From NCBI GenBank assembly GCA_027922465.2, contig BQMF02000012.1, positions 62,001-126,000 on the forward strand: DNA of 64,000 nucleotides. The letters run 5' to 3'. A program made the translations under genes and the position numbers. This document shows, one piece after another, positions 24,178-36,428 of the stretch (positions are counted from its first letter, which is position 1; every line of letters begins with the position of its first letter). Source of the stretch: Turritopsis dohrnii (lineage: Eukaryota > Cnidaria > Hydrozoa > Anthoathecata > Oceaniidae). Below the pieces are notes generated by a model. The model was not told the DNA's origin and ran no database searches. It was given only the letters and a program-made list of their open reading frames with translations.

Positions 24178-27100
24178 AAGTGCTCTTACATGTACAGTTG
24201 TAAAGATTGTGAGAGCGATGATGATGATAATGATGATGACGAAAATGGTGATGAAGATAATCATCACGGAGATGATAAATTCAACCATTACCGTGATGAG
24301 AACATTGGTTAATCTCCAGACGAATAGAAAGAACTTTATTAGATGTTTTTATCATTCATATTGTTGTTTTATTACATATACTGAATTTTTAGGTATACAT
24401 GTTTTAAGTAGTAACACCCCTTTTTGAAGAGAATATCTATTTTTTGTCTATGACGTCATAAACAACGAATATTGAATATTTCTCGATTCAGTCAATATTA
24501 TGATGGAACCTAAATACTTGTTCCATGTATTTTTGTTACTATTATTCATTAGTTTTAAAAATTTTATGTTCTGATCAAAGAAAAAAAATTAAGTAGTAAT
24601 TTACTTTTCGCTGCTGTGAAAGACCCACAAGAAAATGAAGAATCTCCAGCAAACATTTTTTGCACCTTCTTGTGTATGAGAACCTTCTTGTGTATGAGAA
24701 TACACTCTGAAAGTTTCAATTTGTCCGGCAAATATTTTTTGATTTCTGGCTCTCACCTTCCTGACTATAACTAGGAACACACCACTTTGCTTCGTTTAAA
24801 AAAATACGGTTTGAGACGAATGTTGGTAAAAGTTCGAACCGAAAAGAAGAAATACGCTTCAAAGTATTTTAGACCGTTGAAAAATGAACCGTTGTAATAG
24901 CGTTTATGGTTTGTTCAACGTTTTTTGTTTTTGTTTTGGAATTCCGATTTTGTTTGACAGTGAAGATGGGTTTAAAAGGACAAGTGTTTTTGATATTTTT
25001 GTTTTACAGTTTTGTTTAGTTCCATTTTCATATATTCTGTCACCATGACTTATTTTCACATGCAGTTTTTTTTTAAATATCTGAAGAAAGACGTCTTATA
25101 TTTTCTTTTTAAACCGTCCCACTCTCTCGTCTCTTCTGGTTCAGATGTTAGTACTAAATGCTATACCTGGATAACAAGAAATCGTATTCAAAGCAAAAAA
25201 ACGTTGTTTAAAAAGAGAGTATATGAGAGTCTGAGTGTCGTCAATATGAGGATGAGTTGGGCTTTTTTTAATGGCTTAGTTTAAAAATCAGCACATCTCT
25301 CGCCTCCAATCTGCATTAGAAGTTGCATGAACATGGTATATTAAATTTGTTTCTGCAAATCAGACAAATGGACTGAGGACTAGGCCTCTTCCGGATTCAC
25401 GTTTGCATGTTGCATTTCTTGTAAAATGTGTTGAGATGGTTGAATTTAAGAATAATTCATTCATTCAACAATACACTTTGGAGTTTTCTAGAAATTTGTT
25501 GTCTATGCGGACTTCGTTCTTCGACTGTAATAAAGACAGAGTTCAATTTACAGGGCGCATCCTTATTATCAATTGCGCCTGAAATTTGGCGTGTGAGATA
25601 AGTAGGCTTAAATTTTGGATCACATTGGCTTTTGATGCTCCCTAAAACCTATTAAGTATCAAGTGTGCATAGCAAATACTGCAGAAAAAAGATTTTTTTT
25701 TTGCTCCCTATATTCAAGAATTCCAAGAGTCTTAATTTGTCCCGACGGTTCCCCAAATGACAAAATAATATTATTTTGCCTGAAATATGAAATTGACATT
25801 GTATTATTCCCATTGACAAACGTGATTTTCTGGAACCTCTGAAAAATGCATAAGTTACAGTCTCATGGCATTATAATTTCAAGCGCGAAGGTACTCGGAG
25901 GGAGTATGCATACAACACTTCTTATGGTGAAGAAATTTTGGGGTAATTTGTAAGTAAAAAAAGTTTATTGTAGGTGGAATCGCGTGGAATCTTTTGTGGT
26001 GAAAGGCTTGACCAAGATGCTTTATATTCTCAATTATCACCACGCATGCGCATTTAGTTCCAAAGATATTTTAAAGTGCCCTAGATCCCCAAAAAGGCAG
26101 TTAAGTCCTAAAGAATCCTAAATGCATACAGCAAGGAGACCACTCAGTAGCAAAAGCTAATCGAGGAGTGGCCACCTCTTTACAAATTTTATAAATTTTT
26201 TTATAATTGATTTTAATAGACATTTACCGAGTTTATTTTTTATCAAGCTCCGCCTCGTTTTCGTAATGGTTAATATGGTAACGAAATGTCACGGGACTCA
26301 TTTCAGTAATGTGTAATAAGTGTAATAATTGTTATAGTGTTAATGATTGAGCACAAGAGATTCGGTTGTCATAGTAACGCAATTGAAAACGAGGCGGAGT
26401 GTGATAAAAAATAAACTCGGGAAAGGTCTATTGAGATTAGAATATTTTATACACTAGAGGAAACGGTTCTTACACTATTGAACCGATCCTACCCTGGATT
26501 AAAACCCATCACTTCCGACCTAATGGAGCAGTGTGCATTGGGTTTCTGGTGCTCTATTTAAGTTTTACAAATTATTTTTGTTAACTGCTTGTTATTTCCA
26601 TTGATCTTCTTGATATCTTTTCGACTATTTTTCTCTATTCCTTCCTTTAAACGGATAACGAGCTGCTCCGATTGTTATCTCGTTCCAATTTTTTTGGTTG
26701 ATTTTTGGTTGAATATGAAAATAAATAAAATTATTATAATATAAGAAACTTTAGCTATATACATCTTCTCAAGTATAAAGCATCGTGAGATCGGCCTCTA
26801 ACTTTCCAAACTAAATATTTGAATCAGGACTTACCGATTCTTCTTCTTTTTTTCTTCCGCTTTTTCATACCATTCTTTCCTAACTCTCCTTTGAAACAGC
26901 TAAATTTTTTGTTAATATATTTACCCTTTAAATCTTCCCTAAATTCCATTTTTTAGTAGTAGTGTTGCTTAATTTGTTGCTAAGCATTAATTGAAAAAAT
27001 ATATATTTCCAGTCTTGAAAGCCATTGTGTACGTTTATATATCTAAGTACAAAGTCTAGGACATAATAACAACCTAGTGTAACAACTTAGTATGTAACAA

Positions 27101-27270
27101 TGTTAACAAATGTGCTGTATGCTAGTTAGTACTGCATCGTTTCAAAATTGCATGTTGCTAATTTATGTAAGATCCTTGTAGTACTGTTGCTTAACTTTTT
27201 GAGAAAATTTATTAGTGTTGCTTATGTGAAAAGAGCCTTTTAAAATGGGTCTACGTCTTAGTTTTGTGGT
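24178..27270. other. Intergenic region between array 1 and the coiled-coil ORF
   Basis: 24205-24300 is a GATGAT-type trinucleotide-rich stretch that adjoins array 1. A small inverted-repeat element lies at 26215-26422. The remaining open frames, such as 25012-25284, have no recognisable protein features. Confidence 0.5.
26215..26422. mobile_element. 208-bp MITE with imperfect inverted repeats of about 45 bp
   Basis: Both ends read AATAGAC on opposite strands and continue through AGTTTATTTTTTATCA and CTCCGCCTCGTTTTC with few mismatches. No coding capacity. Confidence 0.7.
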
Positions 27271-28195
27271 ATGAATTTACTTTTGAAGATTAAGATGGCG
27301 GACGGACACGTGGGCAACAATGATCGCGATAACACTTTGAGTAAATTGTTAGACAACCAAGATTTAGTTTTACCAATTCTTGTGGAATCAAAGATACAAA
27401 ACAATGATCATCAAGGTGATATTCATTTGGATATGAAAAATACCATTTGTGATTTGGACAAGATTTGTGATGATATTCGTTTGAAAAACCTACGAACTAT
27501 GCTGTTTCAAGACCTTAAAGATTCATTGACTGACTTTATTCGCAGTGAATTACATCAAAGAACAGGAGATCGAATGGACGAAAAGGAAGAAGTTGAAATG
27601 CTGAAAACCGAAATTTTGTTTTTAAAGAATGAGATAAAGGAAAAAAACAAAATCATAGATTTTCTAACGGTGAACCCACTAGTCCGTGACGGGCGAAATT
27701 TTTCTCATGACGAAAACACATTAGAAATGAATATTAATGCAGAAATCATAGGCGTATTCAAGGTCAGTCACAGAAAGTGGAGGAGTACAACATTACGATA
27801 TTTCTTTTCAGTCTTAAGTATCGATTAGGTTACTTGCACGCTTTCCTTTTCTACTTTAAATGACTAAACCCTCCTCCACAAATTTTGACTGACCTCTGGC
27901 TACGCCTCTGGAAATAATCAATCTCTCTGTGGTTGTAAATCCGGTTGATTTAGATACACCAAACGTCAGTATGTTATATAATACGGATGAGTGTAAACCA
28001 ACATTAGAGAACCAAACACTCTCAAACCTTGGCTCGCAAAAATTAGTCCACGCAAAAAAAATCCCCTTAAGGTATATCATGTTCGAAAAGAACATTTTCA
28101 TACAGATCCTAACAAAGTTTTATTGTGTCATTTGTCTTTTCGTGCACATTGGTGTTATTTATAGACTCCATGGAAGTGGTAATATGCAGATCTAG
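27271..28195 (+). pseudogene. Coiled-coil ORF of unknown function, apparently split by a small MITE
   Basis: An open frame starts at 27271, with a second in-frame ATG at 27295 (MADGHVGN). It is acidic and carries a heptad-like EEVEMLKTEILFLKNEIKEK at about 27590-27645, a probable coiled coil. I do not recognise the family; similar short coiled-coil ORFs occur as first ORFs of cnidarian mobile elements, but this is only a resemblance. At about 27748 the frame enters a sequence with inverted ends (27748-27911). A second frame (VVVNPVDLDTPNVSMLYNTD) resumes near 27915 and ends at 28195. The insert would shift the frame, so the locus is either broken or spliced around it. Start chosen as the first ATG; 27295 is equally possible. 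Confidence 0.4.
27748..27911. mobile_element. Putative small MITE inside the coiled-coil ORF
   Basis: The left end reads AGGCGTA, then GGTCAGTCA, then GTGGAGGAG. The right end on the opposite strand reads AGGCGTA, GGTCAGTCA and GTGGAGGAG at the same spacing. An AATCA word may be the target duplication on both sides. Confidence 0.5.
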
Positions 28196-28405
28196 AGTGT
28201 AGTTGCAACATATGGAGAGAAGTGCATAACATATAAGTTGTGAATTCAGTTCATATTGTCAATGGGATTATTTGAACCTTTTTCTTTTATGTTTGAATTG
28301 CTAACACTCTCCTAAACAAGTTGTGGCTTACCTCTGGATCCGCCAATGGCAGGTTTAGTAGGAATAGATTTTCGTATTGTAATTTATGTTGATTTAAGTT
28401 ATGTA

Positions 28406-29149
28406 CAGTAGACTCTCTCTATCTCGAACTCGCAAGGGACCAGAGAAAAAGTTCGACATAGAGAAAGTTCGAGATACAGAAAAGTTGGCCAAAAATGATT
28501 TTTTTCGAAAATAAAATACGAAAATTTAATTTTCGGTATATCGGGGGTTCGTAATAGGGATAATAAGAGATATTAAATGTTTATTTTCCATGTGAAAAGA
28601 CTCTTATTTAATCAATAAGTAAAATTTTGATTTCCCGAATAATTTTGAATTTTTGTAGTAGAGAGTGATTGACAAGTTTCCTTTTTGCACTTTTTACAGC
28701 CGACATCTTCGCTTCTCGTTCACCTCAAGACTACAAGGATTTTGTAAAAAAACGAGAAACACGAGAAACAATCTTTTGGTTGAATTGGAATTCGACCTTC
28801 GAAAAAATTCGTTCGAAAGTAGAACATTTTTATTCGATTTTCAGTGTAAAAAGGTCTTTATTTGTGAAAAAGTTCGAGATAGAGAGAGAAATAATTCAAT
28901 GGGTCTAAAATTTTGTAAAAAAGTTCGAGATAGAGAGAGCAATAGTGAAATAGTTCGAGATAGAGAGATAAATTGTCTGACGGGACCATGATTTTGGTTC
29001 GAGATAGAGAGAAGTTCGAGATAGAGAGGTTCGAGATAGAGAGAGCATTTTACTCTAGAGCGTTCACAAATGTCCAAGGGACCGAGAATTTGGTTTGAGA
29101 TAGAGAGATGTTCGAGATAACAAGTGTTCGAGATAGAGAGAGTCTACTG
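28406..29149. mobile_element. pogo/Tigger-like MITE with internal GTTCGAGATAGAGAGA repeats
   Basis: CAGTAGACTCTCTCTATC opens a 24-bp terminal repeat at 28406, inverted exactly at the 29149 end, with TA at 28404-28405 and 29150-29151. The right 300 bp is built of imperfect tandem copies of GTTCGAGATAGAGAGA. No transposase frame was identified. Confidence 0.85.
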
Positions 29150-29151
29150 TA

Positions 29152-30499
29152 TATAATTTTTATCTTCTTGTAATCCTGTTAAATGTCATGGATTAAAATC
29201 TTTGAAATGCCCAAGTTTCTCCTGCTCCTATTAATGCAACTTATGAACAATTTCATGTAATGTTTACTTAAATATATTACCAAATTCACATTTCTGGCAA
29301 AATTTGGAAGGTGTGCACAAAAAACAATTGGAAGGTCCTGATATTAAAGTTGGCAGTTACTTGCAGATTTTTCCCTGATTTTTCCCTGATTTTCAAATGA
29401 TTTTGGTTCACTTCTATCGAATATCATTTTGTTCTTCATGTGAATGTTAAAGTCAGTAGTACACGTTTTAATTCGCACACAAGAACGTGATTTTAACCAA
29501 AAAATCGTCAAATTTTCCCTCCTCCAGACCCCCCAGCTGATTTTTCGAACGCTCCCGCTTCGCATTCGCGGTGTGCCCAAACTGACGTCTGGATACGGCA
29601 CTGCAGAAAAACAGCTAGGGGAACCTCGCACCATAATATGGCTGCTCTTCCTGATTGGTTTAAAATATCAAGTGATATAAAACGAGTGTATCTCCAAAAA
29701 TTTGTATAAAAGAGAGATGCACAATACACAATTATAGCACTTTAAAGCTTGTTCAGGCCTCCCACAGAAATTTTGACTATCATAATGAATATATGGCCCA
29801 AAACGGCTAAAATATATGGAAATATATGAAAAAAATGGGTAAAATATATGATTTTTTGCTAAAATATTATGTTTTTCAGACCTGAGGTAATTGTGCAAAT
29901 ACAAACTTTACCATGCCATATCCTTATATCAACCAAAGATTAAACACTTTGAATTTCTCAATGCTAAACATTAACTAAACATAACATTACGAGCATATGT
30001 AACACAATACCAAGTCCAAATGAGCAATCTTGCCACAATACCTATCGGCAAAACTGTTCACACGTTCCGAATAGAAAACTGAAACAGTTAGTACTTTTGA
30101 CTTACTTAACAAAACTAGAAACACAAGTAGCAATAAATCTGATTTATTAAGATCAAGATCTCGCAATTCTCTGCGTATAAGCTCTAATGATCAATTTTTT
30201 AAATCCTGAATAGTGAGGAATCTACAGAATCTTTTTGGTTTTTCGGAACAAATATCCTGAATTGAAAAGAGAAACTACAGGAAAACATTGTGAAAGCGAT
30301 GTACTCTCTACAACTTGAACCTTCATAATTTGGGTGAATGAGATACAATCCCTTCATAACTAAAACTATACAAAACTAAAAACAAATTTCTTTTGGGTAT
30401 TAGAGTTATAAGGAGTTCACTGTACTACAACAGAAATAATCAAACTCAGAAACAATTCAAAATGATTCAATTCAAAAAAATGAGATTCAATTCAAAAAA
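29152..30499. other. Intergenic stretch, nothing recognised
   Basis: AT-rich sequence without a supportable gene. The part next to array 2 (30465-30500) has two copies of a TTCAATTCAAAAAAATGA word. Confidence 0.45.
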
Positions 30500-33193
30500 A
30501 TGATAGAATGATAGTATGATAGTATGATAGTATGACAAAATGATAGTATGACATAATGATAGTATGGTAGTATGATAGTATGATAGAATAATAGTATGAT
30601 AGTATGATAGAATGATAGTATGATAGTATGACAAAATGATAGTATGACAGAATGATAGTATGATAGTGTGACGGTATGATAGTATGATAGCATGATAGTA
30701 TGATAGAATGATAGTATGACAGTATGATAGTATGATAGTATGATAGTATGATAGTATGATAATATGATAGCATGATAGTATGATAGTATGATAGTATGAT
30801 AGCATGATAGTATGATAGTATGATAGTATGATAGCATGATAGTATGATAGTATGATAGAATGATAGTATGATAGTATGACAAAATGATAGTATGACAGAA
30901 TGATAGTATGATAGTATGATAGTATGATAGCATGATAGTATGATAGAATGATAGTATGATAGTATGATAGAATGATAGTATGATAGTATGATAGTATGAT
31001 AGTATGATAGTATGATAGTATGATAGTATGATAGTATGATAGTATGATAGCATGATAGTATGACAGAATGATAGTATGATAGAATGATAGTATGACAAAA
31101 TGATAGTATGATAGTATGATAGAATGATAGTATGATAGTATGATAGAATGATAGTATGATAGTATGATAGCATGATAGTATGATAGTATGATAGTATGAT
31201 AGTATGATAGTATGACAGAATGATAGTATGATAGAATGATAGTATGACAGTATGATAGTATGATAGTATGATAGTATGATAGCATGATAGTATGATAGAA
31301 TGATAGTATGATAGTATGATAGTATGATAGTATGATAGTATGATAGTATGATAGTATGATAGTATGATAGTATGATAGTATGATAGTATGATAGCATGAT
31401 AGTATGATAGTATGATAGTATGATAGTATGATAGTATGACAGAATGATAGCATGATAGTATGATAACATGATAGTATGATAGTATGATAGCATGATAGTA
31501 TGATAGTATGATAGTATGATAGTATGATAGAATGATAGTATGATAGTATGATAGTATGATAGTATGATAGCATGATAGTATGACATAATGATAGTATGAT
31601 AGAATGATAGTATGACAAAATGATAGTATGATAGTATGATAGAATGATAGTATGATAGTATGATAGAATGATAGTATGATAGTATGATAGTATGATAGTA
31701 TGATAGTATGATAGTATGATAGTTTGATAGTATGATAGTATGATAGTATGATAGTATGATAGTATGATAGTATGATAGTATGATAGTATGATAGTATGAT
31801 AGTATGATAGCATGATAGTATGATAGAATGATAGTATGATAGTATGATAGTATGATAGTATGATAGCATGATAGTATGACAGAATGATAGTATGATAGAA
31901 TGATAGTATGACAGAATGATAGTATGATAGAATGATAGTATGACAAAATGATAGTATGATAGTATGATAGTATGATAGCATGATAGTATGATAGCATGAT
32001 AGTATGATAGTATGATAGCATGATAGTATGATAGTATGATAGTATGATAGTATGATAGAATGATAGTATGATAGTATGATAGTATGATAGTATGATAGCA
32101 TGATAGTATGACAGAATGATAGTATGATAGAATGATAGTATGACAAAATGATAGTATGATAGTATGATAGAATGATAGTATGATAGTATGATAGAATGAT
32201 AGTATGATAGTATGATAGTATGATAGTATGATAGTATGATAGTATGATAGTATGATAGTATGATAGTATGATAGTATGATAGTATGATAGTATGATAGTA
32301 TGATAGCATGATAGTATGATAGTATGATAGTATGATAGTATGATAGCATGATAGTATGATAGAATGATAGTATGATAGTATGATAGTATGATAGTATGAC
32401 AAAATGATAGTATGATAGTATGATAGTATGATAGTATGATAGTATGATAGTATGATAGTATGATAGTATGATAGTATGATAGTATGATAGTATGATAGTA
32501 TGATAGTATGATAGTATGATAGTATGATAGTATGATAGTATGATAGCATGATAGTATGATAGAATGATAGTATGATAGTATGATAGTATGATAGTATGAT
32601 AGTATGATAGTATGATAGAATGATAGTATGATAGTATGATAGTATGATAGTATGATAGTATGATAGTATGATAGCATGATAGTATGACAGAATGATAGTA
32701 TGATAGAATGATAGTATGATAGTATGATAGCATGATAGTATGATAGTATGATAGTATGATAGTATGATAGCATGATAGTATGATAGTATGATAGCATGAT
32801 AGTATGATAGTATGATAGTATGATAGTATGATAGAATGATAGTATGATAGTATGATAGTATGATAGTATGATAGAATGATAGTATGATAGTATGATAGTA
32901 TGATAGTATGATAGTATGATAGAATGATAGTATGATAGTATGATAGTATGATAGTATGATAGTATGATAGTATGATAGTATGATAGTATGATAGTATGAT
33001 AGCATGATAGTATGATAGAATGATAGTATGATAGTATGATAGTATGATAGTATGATAGTATGATAGAATGATAGTATGATAGTATGACAAAATGATAGTA
33101 TGACAGAATGATAGTATGATAGTATGATAGTATGATAGCATGATAGTATGATAGAATGATAGTATGATAGTATGATAGTATGATAGCATGATA
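30500..33193 (-). repeat. Octamer satellite array 2, inverted orientation, about 337 units
   Basis: The same octamer as array 1, read on the minus strand (plus strand ATAGTATG). It uses the same variant set and long stretches of the same variant order. For example, the minus strand from 32797 for about 345 bp follows the order seen from 20410 in array 1. The giant frames on the minus strand are by-products of the unit. Confidence 0.98.
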
Positions 33194-33277
33194 TATAACG
33201 GAGGTAATAGAGTAATAATATAATGGAGGTAATAAGTATATTATCTCCTTAATCTAATGTCAGTAATACATATCGAC
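33194..33277 (-). repeat. 84-bp flank shared by both octamer arrays (copy 2)
   Basis: Reverse complement of 19755-19838 apart from an 8-bp insertion (ATTACCTC) and very few changes. Similarity ends at 33277. Confidence 0.85.
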
Positions 33278-34524
33278 ACAACCAACAAAATACATCTGTG
33301 GCAGACATTTTGAGGTTATGTGAAGGTGCACGGGCAGCGCAGGAAAAGTGATGATCCAGCACTTTCGGTTTTTCTTCCCACCATTTTAAGCACGTGACTG
33401 ACCGTTTTAGCAACAAATTCTTCCATCCACTTTCAAATAAATTTCTACACAGTGATTTTAACGGAAGAAATGTTAAATATCCAAGATGATTTTCAGATGG
33501 TAATTTTACAAGTTCTTAGTGGTTATCATAGCGTTTTCTGATAAAGAACTCTGGACTCGTTATTGCGCTGCCAACAACGAAAAGTGCCTGCCTGGCGCGA
33601 CCATTGTATTTTATTGAGTGATGGATGATAGAGCTCTCACAAAGTTCTTTATGAAGTCTTCTTTTTTGGAAATTCTGTTTCCTTTGGGTATATTTGATTA
33701 AGAATTCATCAAATTATGCAACACATGATTAATTAGACAGTATATCATGAAGAGTTTCCAAAAGTGACATGTTTTTTCATAAACATTCATGTTCTTTGAC
33801 TTTGCTAGCTATAGCTATATAATTGTGAGTCAATTTTGAATGCTATCCTGTGAACATGCATGCATCTTTTCAGGTAAATGTTCTCTATACTATATAGATG
33901 AATTTTGTGTTTACAATTGCTTTTTGGCGCCGTAGTATATGTAAAATTGGGTGCAAGAATCCAGTACACAGGGTGTTTGTGTAACAAGCTTTTTATTGAT
34001 ACCAGTAGCTCACGTTCAAACTAAAAATTACAAAGCTTACTATGTAATATCAATATATAATAGGGTATGAATAATAAACCCATCAGTAATGCATACAATA
34101 ACTAAACAAAATAATTTAATAAATATTTAAATACTGACCAGTTTGCCCTAAGCTGGATTCTGCAGTTGCATCACTTATGTGTCCACGTAAATACACAAGA
34201 TGCCATAGATATTTGATAAAGATCAAACAAAAGGTGACATTGACTAAGTAAACCTAAGTAACACTTAACAAGTGAGTGTCTTCTTTAGAGGTTCATAGCC
34301 AAGTGAACATACAATAGAACAAATCATTAGAATGATAATTATAAACAATAAGTGTAACTATGACAACATACAATAGAACAATACATATATAGATATAATT
34401 GGCACCTGAGCTACACAGAACTAAATAAGCCCAAGAGAGCCTGCCTGAATGAATAGGGACAATTGAGTCAAACAAAGACAACAATAAGTGCGAATTTTGC
34501 AATACAATTGTTGTAGCAGACCAC
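33278..34524. other. Intergenic stretch, nothing recognised
   Basis: No supportable gene. A short frame near 33470-33540 begins MLNIQDDFQ and stops soon; it could be an untested leader exon. Confidence 0.4.
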
Positions 34525-34861
34525 AACACAGCCTACAGTATAGTGGTTATCACTCTCAGAATTCATGCAAGAGGTCCGGGACGGGGTTCAATTCCCCTTG
34601 CCGGCAATTCACTATGCGTGAGTGAATTTACCGTAGCGCTGGGTCAACCCATGCCATGTGAGGGAAATTGGGATGATGATACTATATCGGATGTTGCAGG
34701 AGGTCATTCAGGAGAGCATAGAACCTTGATTGGGTTCGTGTCACTCATGCGAGTGTCAAATACTTGAATGTAATGTAAAAAGAGCCTGCAAGCTAGGCAT
34801 GTGACGAGAATGGGTCTTTGGGCCTGATGTTACTAAATACATAGATAGAGATAGATAGATA
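34525..34861 (+). mobile_element. tRNA-derived SINE (family D) with GATA-rich tail
   Basis: The A-box-like TATAGTGGTTATCACTCTC and B box GGGTTCAATTCCCC lie at tRNA spacing (34540-34605), followed by a body of about 240 bp and an (GATA)n-type tail at 34843-34861. Confidence 0.65.
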
Positions 34862-34887
34862 CCTTTGTTTTTAGTCTTGGGGATTAC

Positions 34888-34890
<3 letters not shown>

Positions 34891-34919
<29 letters not shown>

Positions 34920-35040
34920 CTTGCTACTTTATTTCAATTCAGTAACATAATAAAATACAATGCAAGTATATTTGTACAAGCATAAAAGCCACAGCATACC
35001 AAGAGTTGGGGCGAGATTCAACTCTGTGGGACGAGATATT
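34891..35040 (-). mobile_element. Retroposed 3' end with poly(A), minus strand
   Basis: A 29-base T run at 34891-34919 is followed by sequence which, read on the minus strand, has AATAAA about 15 bases before the A run. This is the arrangement of a polyadenylated retrocopy. The source transcript is not recognised and the 5' limit is unclear. Confidence 0.45.
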
Positions 35041-35069
35041 TTTTGATAATTTTGAGGTGTATATAGTTT

Positions 35070-35539
35070 CAGGGATTTTTCCAAGCACTTTTGGTTACTA
35101 CCATTTTTCGTAGAGAAGATTGAGTTTGACAGTCCAGGAAGCTATGAGATTTTAGAGATTTAAATCTCCACAAACAGGCCTTGTCATGAGAGGCATGTGA
35201 AGAGAGTTGGAAACTAAGATGTTTTTAAATTTCATTCATGAAAATGAGTCCTACTGGTACCACTTTCGTTTTCATATTCGTTGGTAAGGTGAAGAAATAA
35301 ATGCGTATAACAAAGGAAATTTCAAAATTACCTTAGCAATGGTGGTCCTTCTCCCTAGCAACAGAATATTTGGTGAATAATGGCCTAATTACTCTCTCAA
35401 AACATGTTTATAAACACTATGCATTAAAGAGCTAAAAAATATTTAATTGACAATGAATGATTGAGTTTCTAAACTCAATTCAAGATTGAGTTTTAACTAC
35501 CGGTAAACGGTAGTTGGAAAGTGCTTGGAAAAATCCCTG
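35070..35539. mobile_element. hAT-like MITE with 22-bp inverted repeats
   Basis: CAGGGATTTTTCCAAGCACT at 35070 is inverted at the 35539 end, with AGTTT duplicated at 35065-35069 and 35540-35544. It contains 35206-35392, which matches 12232-12425 inside insertion B of LINE copy 2, although the two elements have different termini. Confidence 0.8.
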
Positions 35540-36428
35540 AGTTTAGATGTGAAGATGTCCTGAGCCCAACTTGGTTTTTGCATATTGTTAAAACTTACAT
35601 ATTGGTGTCAAAGTGAGAAAAATTTCATTTTCCAAAAATTTTGCCCACAGTGGTTTTTCGACCCGTAAAGATGAACCAAATTTTGCCCCTTTTTTTTTGC
35701 TGGACCAAAGTTTCACATTCAATTAATTTTGAACACAACATCATACACCTCTGAACTTTTCTACACTAATAGTGTTTCATCCATATTTTACATATATGTT
35801 GGTATTTTCATGTTTGTAGTTGTATTTTAGCCATAATGGCGGCTCAAAATCACTAAAATTGCTAATTTGACTATTTATTATTTTTTTTAACTGATTTGCA
35901 ATGTAGAAACCAGTCACTTTCATTTTCAAGCAACCGCGTGTGTTGTGATCACACACAAAAAAAAACGCTGAACATTTATGAAATACCATACAAACCTGAT
36001 ATCTAAACCTAAAATTTAAACTATGATATATACATCTCTAGATACAATCATTCACTCAAAATATTTTTCTGGTCATCTGTGAAATTAAATTCCTGCAAAA
36101 CTCTCTATGATAGTTGTTCACCTGAATTTGCAAGACTGACATTCACTGCTCTATTTTGTTTCTACATATTAATTGATTGTACATTGCTTCGTGCAATGTT
36201 GCAAGTCTATTGAAACTCAAAGTGTTCTTAATGAATAAAGCACTGTTATTCTTTTTAGAGAAAACAAAATATTATGTAACATTTGCTTGAAGGATCTGAA
36301 AAATGGAACATCTATTTTCTGATGGCAGTGTAAATAATTTTGTCAATTTTTATTTTCGTATGGTTTTTGTTTATTTTTCCGACATCTATTGTGTTACTAA
36401 ACAGTAAGTATGGATTTCGATTTTCAAT

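Noticed and set aside
19866..24427. Three giant overlapping plus-strand open frames of 1,300-1,493 codons (YYHTIILS repeats)
   Set aside because: All three frames of the octamer strand lack stop codons by chance, so the frames follow from the 8-bp unit. Composition is unlike a protein and there is no start context or splice structure.
25012..25284. 90-codon frame as a gene
   Set aside because: No conserved motif, no splice context, AT-driven composition.
30467..33189. Giant minus-strand frames of 776-900 codons
   Set aside because: Same octamer artefact in array 2.
34540..34605. tRNA gene
   Set aside because: A and B boxes are present, but no complete cloverleaf; followed by a body and a GATA tail as in a SINE.
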